Below, piece by piece: positions 1 through 5,925 of a DNA stretch of 5,925 nt. Both the position numbers and the translations under genes were made by a program. The notes under the pieces are model-generated. The model was not told the DNA's origin, did no database searches, and was given only the letters and a program-made list of their open reading frames with translations. Each line of letters opens with the position of its first letter. Position 1 is the first letter of the stretch. The DNA comes from Nitrospirota bacterium (GTDB lineage Bacteria > Nitrospirota > Thermodesulfovibrionia > Thermodesulfovibrionales > JdFR-88), in contig JAJYJB010000109.1 in the NCBI GenBank assembly GCA_021789735.1, forward strand, positions 1 to 5,925. The letters run 5' to 3'.

Positions 1-438
1 GAGATGCTAAGGGCGCAGAGATATGCGCATAAAATGGCCCTTGTGATGATCGATATAGACGATTTCAAGAGGGTCAATGACACTCATGGCCATTTAGTTG
101 GCGATATGGTATTGAAATCAGTGGCGGGCCTGATTTTGGGGGAAAGCCGCTCTGGCGATACGGTTGCCAGGTATGGCGGAGAGGAGTTTGCTGTCGTATT
201 GCCTGAAACGGATTTGCAGCATGCCGCGGTCTTTGCGGAAAGGGTGCGGAAAACGATTGAAATGGTTACAATCAGTATCGACAAGCTAAAGATCTCCGTG
301 ACGGTAAGCCTGGGGGTTTGCGTCTTTGACCCCGGGGCGCACAGCTTGGGCAAAGACGATTTCATCAAGGCTGCTGACAAAGCCCTTTACAGCTCAAAAA
401 AAACCGGTAAAAACAGGTTGAGCATCGCATCTTATTAA
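1..438 (+). CDS. Diguanylate cyclase GGDEF domain, C-terminal part (5' truncated)
   Basis: This is the end of a GGDEF-domain protein, which makes the second messenger cyclic di-GMP from two GTP. The reading frame is open from the first base, so the first ATG (base 4) is probably internal and any sensor or membrane part lies outside the window. Counting from that ATG, the metal- and GTP-binding segment MIDIDDFKRVND is at residues 15-26, the catalytic GGEEF at 58-62, and an RSGD motif at 49-52. RSGD sits exactly five residues before GGEEF, as in the RxxD inhibitory product-binding site. The ending ADKALYSSKKTGKNR is typical of the domain's C-terminus. All key residues are present, so an active, product-inhibited cyclase is likely. 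Its input signal cannot be seen. It converges with the trmJ-like gene downstream. Confidence 0.93.
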   Translation, partial: EMLRAQRYAHKMALVMIDIDDFKRVNDTHGHLVGDMVLKSVAGLILGESRSGDTVARYGGEEFAVVLPETDLQHAAVFAERVRKTIEMVTISIDKLKISVTVSLGVCVFDPGAHSLGKDDFIKAADKALYSSKKTGKNRLSIASY

Positions 439-439
439 C

Positions 440-477
440 AAAAAATGCGAATACGCCGGTCGTAACATTCATTCGCA
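440..477 (-). terminator. Probable Rho-independent terminator of the trmJ-like gene
   Basis: On the minus strand TGCGAAT (477-471) pairs perfectly with ATTCGCA (452-446) around an 18-base loop, followed at once by a run of T (445-440). It lies about 70 bases after the trmJ-like stop codon. The T-run is on the minus side only, so it should stop minus-strand transcription before it enters the GGDEF gene antisense. The stem is short and the loop long, so strength is uncertain. Confidence 0.55.
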
Positions 478-546
478 AGAAAGTTCCGTTATGTAAACTT
501 TGTGTGAGGTCGTCAGGTTTGTTTAGACAGCAGGGTAGGTAGTAGG

Positions 547-1302
547 TTATTGTTTTCGCCTCAGCTTTTCGTCAAGGCGGGAGAGCAAGCCATGGAGCAT
601 TTTAAGCTCCCACTGGGCCACCTGGGCCCGGCCAAGCATGTGCCGCAGGTTTTTTATTATGGTTATCTCCATGTCCTTGTTGCCCCTGGGCACGTACTCA
701 AGCAGGTCAAGTGTACCTTTCAGCCTGTCAAAAAAGAAGGAAAGCTCTTCGCGCGAGGCCGTTTTTCCGGCAGGCCCGGCCCCAGGCGCGCCTGAAACGC
801 GGCCCTCCATGAAAAGCTCATAAGCGGTCAGCAGCACCGCCTGCGAAAGGTTGAATGAAGGCATCCGTCGGCCTGCCGGTATATTTATCAAAAAAGAGCA
901 CTCCTCCGTCTCCTTGTTTGAAAGCCCCCTGTCCTCCCTGCCGAAAAGTATCGAGACTGGTCCTGCATGCGCATATTTTTTTATCCTCTCTGCCCCGTCC
1001 CTCAGCGTGTAGACCGGCCCCCGCTGTTTCCCCATTCTCCTTGTCGTGCCCACCACCAGTTTCTTCCCCGCTATGGCGTCCTGGAACAGGGCATAAACCC
1101 TTGTTTTCTCCAGGGTATCCAGGGCGCCGTGGGCAAACCACACGGCCTCTTCCGAAGGGAATTTTTCCGGCTTTACAAGCTCAAGACGGGAAAAGCCGAA
1201 ATTCTTAAGGGCCCTGGCCGATGCCCCGATATTGCCGCCCTCCCTCGGGCAGACAAGCAGAAATGATATGTTGTCCTTCCAGTCTTTTTCGTTGTCAGGC
1301 AT
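547..1302 (-). CDS. trmJ: tRNA (cytidine/uridine-2'-O-)-methyltransferase, TrmJ-like (SPOUT family)
   Basis: The protein is a SpoU/TrmH-family RNA 2'-O-methyltransferase that uses S-adenosylmethionine. TrmJ methylates position 32 of tRNA. With the start at 1302 it has 251 residues, close to E. coli TrmJ (about 246). The three family motifs are in order: motif 1 NIGASAR at 24-30, motif 2 ILFGREDRGLSN at 118-129, and motif 3 IPAGRRMPSFNLSQAV at 141-156. GTTRR at 85-89 is also typical. A Gly/Ala/Pro-rich linker (about 167-182) joins the knotted domain to a helical C-terminal domain (about 185-248), as in TrmJ. The start at 1302 is preferred because an AGGGA lies 4 bases upstream (1307-1311) and the conserved fold begins about ten residues in. 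The frame also allows an ATG at 1365 (272 residues), but it lacks a ribosome site and adds an unconserved basic stretch. Another TrmH-family member with a different tRNA target is possible. Confidence 0.9.
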   Translation of the reverse strand: MPDNEKDWKDNISFLLVCPREGGNIGASARALKNFGFSRLELVKPEKFPSEEAVWFAHGALDTLEKTRVYALFQDAIAGKKLVVGTTRRMGKQRGPVYTLRDGAERIKKYAHAGPVSILFGREDRGLSNKETEECSFLINIPAGRRMPSFNLSQAVLLTAYELFMEGRVSGAPGAGPAGKTASREELSFFFDRLKGTLDLLEYVPRGNKDMEITIIKNLRHMLGRAQVAQWELKMLHGLLSRLDEKLRRKQ

Positions 1303-1365
1303 TTTTTCCCTGCCGTTCCTTTTTCTTCCGGGAAAGATGCTCCTCTTTGTTTTGCAGTTTCCCAT

Positions 1366-1382
1366 GATTTTAACTTAAAATC
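1366..1382. repeat. Perfect palindrome between divergent genes
   Basis: GATTTTAA and TTAAAATC form a perfect 8-base inverted repeat around a single C. It lies about 60 bases upstream of the preferred trmJ-like start and about 215 bases upstream of the lipoprotein start. Small, symmetric and AT-rich, it has the shape of an operator for a dimeric regulator. It also contains a TAAAAT that could be a minus-strand -10 box. No regulator is encoded in the window, so the role is inference. Confidence 0.4.
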
Positions 1383-1447
1383 AGATGAGCATGTTTTTTG
1401 TTTGTTTTATCCCCCAGAAATGGCGGCCCGCCGGATTGAACCTTTTC

Positions 1448-1492
1448 GCGCATCCGTTGCCTATATGAATAAAGATCAAAAAATGGATGCGC
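1448..1492. repeat. Inverted repeat with 11-base arms
   Basis: GCGCATCCGTT (1448-1458) pairs with AATGGATGCGC (1482-1492); ten pairs are Watson-Crick and one is a G-T wobble. The 23-base loop between them is AT-rich. The structure lies about 105 bases before the lipoprotein start. No T-run follows it on either strand, so it is not an ordinary terminator. It could be a leader hairpin in the lipoprotein mRNA or a DNA-level repeat. Confidence 0.5.
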
Positions 1493-1583
1493 CCATGGAA
1501 AGCGCTATACAAGAACTTGCCGCAGGCGCGCCAGGGCCGGATGGTGGCCGGCGGCGCGGGACGGCAGTGGTAAGGGAGGCAAA

Positions 1584-1588
1584 GGAGG
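1584..1588 (+). promoter_or_regulatory. Strong Shine-Dalgarno site that sets the lipoprotein start
   Basis: AAAGGAGGTG (1581-1590) is a near-perfect complement of the 16S rRNA 3' end. The GGAGG core ends eight bases before the ATG at 1597. This is the main reason for choosing that ATG over the upstream ATGs in the same frame (1402 and later). Confidence 0.8.
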
Positions 1589-1596
1589 TGGCAGGA

Positions 1597-1899
1597 ATGA
1601 AAATTAGTCTAAGGAGGCCGGCGCTGGCCCTGGTTGCCGCGGCCATGATCTCAACAGGGGCTGCGGGGTGCGTTGCGGTTGTCCGCTCCGCTCCGCCCGC
1701 TACGCGCTATGAAGTGGTCGGCGCGGCGCCGTTCCCCGGTGCGGTATGGATCGAAGGGCATTGGGTCTGGCGCTTTTGCGGATGGAGATGGGTACGGGGC
1801 CACTGGGCGGCCAGACCATGGCGCGGGGCGGTATGGAACAGGGGCCACTGGAGAGAGACCAGGCGCGGATGGAGATGGATGCCCGGGCACTGGAGTTAG
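1597..1899 (+). CDS. Small secreted lipoprotein with four WxxGHW repeats (YXWXXGXW-type)
   Basis: The 100-residue protein begins MKISLRRPALALVAAAM, a basic start followed by a hydrophobic stretch. TGAAGC then ends at Cys25 and fits a lipobox loosely (Ala rather than Leu at -3). A lipid-anchored envelope protein is therefore likely, though plain signal-peptide cleavage is possible. The mature part has a short Pro/Ala linker and then four tryptophan repeats: WIEGHW (51-56), WVRGHW (65-70), WNRGHW (80-85) and WMPGHW (94-99), spaced 14-15 residues apart. This is the pattern of the YXWXXGXW repeat family, whose members are small envelope proteins without a known reaction. The frame stays open back to 1402, but that part lacks a ribosome site and would bury the signal peptide. 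A terminator follows directly, so the gene is probably monocistronic. Confidence 0.8.
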   Translation: MKISLRRPALALVAAAMISTGAAGCVAVVRSAPPATRYEVVGAAPFPGAVWIEGHWVWRFCGWRWVRGHWAARPWRGAVWNRGHWRETRRGWRWMPGHWS

Positions 1900-1902
1900 A
1901 GG

Positions 1903-1940
1903 GCCGGGGGTTGGAATGAGTTCTTCCACCCCGGCTTTTT
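1903..1940 (+). terminator. Rho-independent terminator after the lipoprotein gene
   Basis: GCCGGGG (1903-1909) pairs with CCCCGGC (1929-1935). Inside this stem TGGAA pairs with TTCCA around a small loop, with a two-base bulge. TTTTT (1936-1940) follows immediately. It starts three bases after the stop codon. Confidence 0.85.
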
Positions 1941-2265
1941 CTGTGGGTTGCAAAAAATTTCAGCTCGCGGTCCTTATTTAAAAGCTGGGCACGTAAGAAA
2001 AATTAAATGGAGGCCGACAATGAGAAGAAGGAGGGTAACCTTATGTTGACATCCCCTCACCTTCCGCTTCGCTCCCGCTCTCCCAATGAGAGAGGGTTTT
2101 TTTGAGGTGAGTGAATCCTTGGCCTTGGTTTTTGTTGACTTCGATATCCTGCAGCTTGCCGCGGGATGATTCATTCAGCGAAAAAAATTTCTTAGCCGGG
2201 CCCCGCAGCCGGTCTTCAGGTTTTATGGCTGCGCGACCCGTTTGTGTGTTTTTTTTCTTTTTTGC
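1941..2265. other. Gene-free convergent region
   Basis: No convincing gene is seen here. The region separates the plus-strand lipoprotein gene from the minus-strand ftsB-like gene, which converge. It holds the hairpin repeat at 2056-2111. A weak minus-strand hairpin (CGCAGCC at 2204-2210 pairing with GGCTGCG at 2227-2233) has A7 on the plus strand at 2181-2187, which is a T-run for minus transcripts but 16 bases beyond the stem. The small frames here (2007-2105 plus, 1974-2174 minus) lack ribosome sites and run through the repeat. The ftsB frame stays open from 2265 to 2044, which is described as a finding. Confidence 0.6.
2056..2111. repeat. Hairpin repeat (dispersed-repeat type), also a plus-strand terminator candidate
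   Basis: Outer arms CTCACCT (2056-2062) and AGGTGAG (2105-2111) are perfect inverted copies. Nested inside, 2074-2096 folds into a hairpin: CCC pairs with GGG, then CTCTC with GAGAG, separated by one mismatch, with a five-base loop. Seven T (2097-2103) follow on the plus strand, so it could serve as a back-up terminator behind the lipoprotein gene. Nested CTCACC...CTCTCCC...GAGAGGG...GGTGAG units resemble small intergenic repeats found in many copies in some bacterial genomes. Copy number cannot be judged from one window. Confidence 0.6.
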
Positions 2266-2679
2266 CTACCGGTCCGGGCTGTTGAAGATGAAGATGTATT
2301 CGTTTTTCTTTGCCAGGCCAAGGTCCTCGCGGGCGAGCTTTTCCTGATAGAACTTATCGTCGCGATAATCCCTCATGGAGGTCCTCATCTGTGCGTCTTC
2401 CTGCCGGAGACCCGCCACCTGCGCCTGGAGCGCATGGCTTCTGGCCCTGAGGGTCCTTAGCTTCAGGTACCCCATGTCGCCAAAGACCAGGGCCCCTGCC
2501 AGGTACAGAAGGCTAAGGAGAACGACCGTCCAGAATACGTAACCGGACCTCTTCTTCTCGGCCCTTATCTGTCTCCAGAGGGCGTTTCCGCCGGTCCCAA
2601 CGCCCGTGGCCGCGCCGCTGTAGACCATTTTATTTCTCTGTATCCGGCCCGCCGCCCTTCTGGTCAACCTCTTATCCAT
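2266..2679 (-). CDS. ftsB: Septum formation initiator, FtsB/DivIC family
   Basis: This 137-residue protein has the FtsB/DivIC plan. A basic cytoplasmic N-terminus is followed by one membrane helix (about 47-67, VFWTVVLLSLLYLAGALVFG). An extracytoplasmic coiled coil follows (about 70-105), then the conserved segment KFYQEKLAREDLGLAKKNEY (109-128). In the divisome such proteins pair with FtsL and FtsQ/DivIB to activate septal wall synthesis. It follows eno on the same strand, 86 bases downstream, an arrangement common in bacteria. The N-terminal tail of about 46 residues is longer than in E. coli FtsB. The ATG at 2628 (120 residues) is an alternative start; neither has a clear ribosome site. 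It ends in a TAG, after which the same frame stays open for 74 more codons. The family is certain; whether to call it FtsB or DivIC is a naming choice. Confidence 0.88.
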   Translation of the reverse strand: MDKRLTRRAAGRIQRNKMVYSGAATGVGTGGNALWRQIRAEKKRSGYVFWTVVLLSLLYLAGALVFGDMGYLKLRTLRARSHALQAQVAGLRQEDAQMRTSMRDYRDDKFYQEKLAREDLGLAKKNEYIFIFNSPDR

Positions 2680-2689
2680 TCCAAGCGCT

Positions 2690-2695
2690 ATTATA
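2690..2695 (-). promoter_or_regulatory. Candidate -10 box (TATAAT) for the ftsB-like gene
   Basis: The minus strand reads TATAAT, a perfect -10 hexamer, 10 bases before the ATG at 2679. The region upstream is AT-rich but shows no good TTGACA box at 16-18 bases. If used, transcription would start only about four bases before that ATG, giving an almost leaderless mRNA, or about 50 bases before the alternative ATG at 2628. This is a sequence match only. Confidence 0.4.
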
Positions 2696-2765
2696 TAACA
2701 GGCCGGTCTTAAAATTTTTTATTTTTTGATATGTCCCTGTCCGCTTTTTCCCACCCGCGCTTTGG

Positions 2766-4106
<1,341 letters not shown>

Positions 4107-4169
4107 CCCGCTTCCCTTTTAACCCGTTCCGCAGGGCGGAGGGGTGAAGGCCGGCCCGCTTAAAAAAAA

Positions 4170-5558
4170 TTATTTTTCTTTTGGCGCGTGAATGGCTTCG
4201 CCGTGCACCGCCTCGCAGGCCTCCATTACGCCCTCGGACAGCGTGGGGTGCGTGTGGATGGTCTCCGCGACCTGCCTTACCGTAAGGCCGTGCCTGAGGG
4301 CCACTGTCATCTCGTGTATCATGTCGGAGGCGTGGGCCCCTATGATGTGCGCCCCCAGGACCCTGTCGGTCTCCGGGTCCGCAAGTATCTTTATGAAGCC
4401 GGCTATCTCGCCTATGGCGTGGGCCTTGCCCAGCGCGCGGTACTGGAACCTGCCCGCCTTGACCTTTATGCCCTTTGCCTCCGCCTGGAACTCCCTGAGG
4501 CCCACGGAGGCTATTTCCGGCACCGTGAAAACGGCGGCCGGCACAGCGGAGTAATCCATCGTCTCATTGCCTCCGCAGGCGTTGACGGCGGCAACGATCC
4601 CCTGCCTGGAGGCCACGTGCGCAAGCAGCATCTTCCCGGTGACGTCCCCCACCGCATAAACGCCTGGCACGTTCGTCTCCATCCTGTCGTTCACAAGTAT
4701 CTCCGAGCGCTTGCCTTGCGCGACCCCGGTCTCCTCAAGGCCGATGTCCTCGACGTTCAGGGACCTGCCTATGGAAACCAGCATCTTCTGGGCGGTCAGC
4801 TCCAGGCCGTCGGCTGTGAAGGCGTGCACCCCGTCCTCCCTTACTTCCACCTTATCTATTTTCGTCTTTTTATGTGAGAGCTTTATTTTCCGTTTTTTGA
4901 ACTCGCGCTCAAGCAGGTCCGAGACCTCCACGTCCTCGGTGGCAATGGCCCTGTCCATCATCTCGACCATCGTTATTTCCGTGCCAAGGGCCCCGAATAT
5001 GCTGCCAAACTCGCAGCCTATGACGCCCGCCCCCACCACTATCATGCTTTTGGGAATGCTGTCCATATTGAGGGCGTCATCGCTTGAAAGGACGTTCTTG
5101 CCGTCAAAGGGGAAAGTGGGTATCCTGGCGGGCCTTGAGCCCGTGCATATGATTATCCTGTCCGCCTCTATTATTTCCGTGCCTTCGCTGCCTTTGGCTT
5201 CCACCTTGTTTGGGCCAAGCAGTTTTCCCCTGCCCTGCACCAGGCGGATGCCCCAGCTTTTAAAAAGGCCCTTGATGCCCTTGACCTGCGTTTCCACTAC
5301 CTTGTTCTTGCGGTCCATCATGGCGGCGAAATCCGGCGTGGGCTCCCCGTTCAAGGCAATGCCAAACTTGTGGAGCTCCTTTGCCTTCATGAAGAGCTCG
5401 GCGCTTGCGGCAAGGGACTTTGTGGGGATGCATCCGCGGTTAAGGCAAACGCCCCCGACCTCCGAGGACTCCACCACGGTGACCTGGGCGCCAAGCTGCG
5501 CGGCCTTTATGGCCGCCACATAACCTCCGGGGCCTGCGCCTAATACCGTAATCCTCAC
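4170..5558 (-). CDS. lpd: Dihydrolipoyl dehydrogenase (E3/L-protein)
   Basis: The enzyme reoxidises the dihydrolipoyl arm of a lipoylated carrier with NAD+, through FAD and a redox disulfide. At 462 residues it is full length. The FAD-binding GAGPGG is at 7-12. The active disulfide is Cys38 and Cys43 in GGVCLNRGCIPTKS. The NAD-binding GAGVIG is at 176-181 and the second FAD segment YAVGDVTG at 301-308. The C-terminal dimerisation domain ends with the catalytic His437-Glu442 pair in HPTLSE. It starts with GTG inside the end of gcvH; start and stop share four bases (GTGA), so translation is probably coupled. AAGGAG (5564-5569) lies five bases before the GTG. Adjacency to gcvH suggests it serves the glycine cleavage/synthase system, but as an E3 it could also serve 2-oxoacid dehydrogenases. 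Confidence 0.97.
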   Translation of the reverse strand: MRITVLGAGPGGYVAAIKAAQLGAQVTVVESSEVGGVCLNRGCIPTKSLAASAELFMKAKELHKFGIALNGEPTPDFAAMMDRKNKVVETQVKGIKGLFKSWGIRLVQGRGKLLGPNKVEAKGSEGTEIIEADRIIICTGSRPARIPTFPFDGKNVLSSDDALNMDSIPKSMIVVGAGVIGCEFGSIFGALGTEITMVEMMDRAIATEDVEVSDLLEREFKKRKIKLSHKKTKIDKVEVREDGVHAFTADGLELTAQKMLVSIGRSLNVEDIGLEETGVAQGKRSEILVNDRMETNVPGVYAVGDVTGKMLLAHVASRQGIVAAVNACGGNETMDYSAVPAAVFTVPEIASVGLREFQAEAKGIKVKAGRFQYRALGKAHAIGEIAGFIKILADPETDRVLGAHIIGAHASDMIHEMTVALRHGLTVRQVAETIHTHPTLSEGVMEACEAVHGEAIHAPKEK

Positions 5559-5925
5559 ATCTGCTCCTTAAGCATGGCCTCGTATTCGGAGGCGTCCATC
5601 AGCGCGTCCAGCTCGGAGGGGTCCGAAAGCTCCACAACCGCTATCCAGCCCTTCTCATAAGGGTCCTCGTTTATTATCTCGGGGTTGTCGGAGAGCTCAT
5701 CGTTCACCTCTACCACCGATCCGCTTACCGGCGATATCACAGGGGATGTGGCCTTTGTGGACTCTATCTCAGACATCTCATGGTTTGCCTCAACGGCCGT
5801 GTCGGCCTCGGGCAGGTCGATGTAAACTATGTCCCCAAGGGCTTCCTGGGCATAATCGGTGATGCCGATCGTGGCCTTGCCGCCGGAGACTTTTACCCAC
5901 GTGTGTTCCTTGTGGTAAGATCGGA
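5555..5925 (-). CDS. gcvH: Glycine cleavage system H protein (5' truncated)
   Basis: GcvH is the lipoylated shuttle of the glycine cleavage system. It carries the aminomethyl arm from the P-protein to the T-protein and is reoxidised by Lpd. About 120 residues are visible and the frame runs off the right edge, so only the first few residues are missing. The N-terminal YHKEHTWVKV, then GITDYAQEALGDIVYIDLPE, the lipoylation site ESTKA (Lys is the lipoyl carrier), NPEIINEDPYEKGWIA and a C-terminal LSDPSELDALMDASEYEAM all match the family. The ATG at 5776 is internal, since the lipoyl domain needs the part before it. The two codons at the edge (Arg-Ser before Tyr) do not fit the conserved L-x-Y context and are probably adapter sequence. 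The gene overlaps lpd by four bases. Confidence 0.96.
   Translation of the reverse strand, partial: RSYHKEHTWVKVSGGKATIGITDYAQEALGDIVYIDLPEADTAVEANHEMSEIESTKATSPVISPVSGSVVEVNDELSDNPEIINEDPYEKGWIAVVELSDPSELDALMDASEYEAMLKEQM
5918..5925. other. Probable sequencing-adapter remnant at the contig end
   Basis: The last eight bases, AGATCGGA, equal the first eight bases of the common Illumina adapter (AGATCGGAAGAGC). They begin exactly after the codon for the conserved Tyr of GcvH, and the residues they would encode break the conserved Leu-x-Tyr context. Chance is possible with eight bases, but position and effect agree with an artefact. Confidence 0.55.

Noticed and set aside
1402..1596. N-terminal extension of the lipoprotein frame back to an ATG at 1402
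   Set aside because: It has no ribosome site, would bury the signal peptide 65 residues deep, and spans the inverted repeat. The ATG at 1597 has a near-perfect ribosome site.
2007..2105. Small plus-strand frame of 32 codons starting MEADNEKKEG
   Set aside because: No ribosome site is seen, and its second half is the hairpin repeat.
2056..2111. CRISPR array or tRNA in the convergent region
   Set aside because: There is one repeat unit only, no regular spacers, and no cloverleaf with a T-loop sequence.
1974..2174. 66-residue minus-strand frame with a hydrophobic end
   Set aside because: It runs through the hairpin repeat, has no ribosome site and resembles the usual spurious translations of such repeats.
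4107..4169. Terminator for lpd between lpd and eno
   Set aside because: A short stem (TCCGC with GCGGA) with imperfect extension exists on the minus strand, but no T-run follows it directly, so it was not called.
4188..5523. Long frames (229 and 270 residues) antisense to lpd
   Set aside because: Lpd is complete and conserved along its whole length. The antisense products have low-complexity composition and no recognisable domain.

Overview
This 5.9 kb window looks like a complete short metagenomic contig. Both ends cut through genes, and the last eight bases match the start of the standard Illumina adapter. It comes from a bacterium of moderately high GC. A probable outer-membrane or periplasmic lipoprotein, an FtsB/DivIC-type division protein and a GGDEF protein suggest a Gram-negative (diderm) organism. 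The sequence alone does not fix the phylum; Nitrospirota, Desulfobacterota and Omnitrophota would all fit.

Layout. At 1-438 (+) is the C-terminal part of a diguanylate cyclase with an intact GGEEF site and I-site. On the minus strand, read toward it, is a TrmJ-type tRNA 2'-O-methyltransferase gene (about 1302-547) with a plausible terminator at 440-477. Between this gene and a divergent small lipoprotein gene (1597-1899, +) lie a perfect short palindrome and a long-armed inverted repeat. The lipoprotein carries four WxxGHW repeats and is followed by a strong Rho-independent terminator. The stretch 1941-2265 has no convincing gene. It holds a hairpin repeat with a T-run, of a type often dispersed in genomes, and lies where transcription of the lipoprotein and ftsB genes converges.

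From 2266 to the right edge everything is on the minus strand. In transcription order these are gcvH (5' truncated), lpd (4-base overlap with gcvH), eno, and an ftsB/divIC-like gene. GcvH and Lpd are two components of the glycine cleavage/synthase system (lipoyl carrier and dihydrolipoyl dehydrogenase). Enolase is the glycolytic/gluconeogenic enzyme. FtsB-like genes next to eno are a common bacterial arrangement. There are gaps of 126 and 86 bases in front of eno and ftsB, with an AT-rich tract and a TATAAT box respectively, so separate promoters are possible.

Most of the window is housekeeping DNA, and I see no convincing new system. The points most worth checking are the adapter-like contig end, the 74-codon stop-free extension behind the ftsB stop codon, the WxxGHW lipoprotein, and the non-coding inverted repeats.
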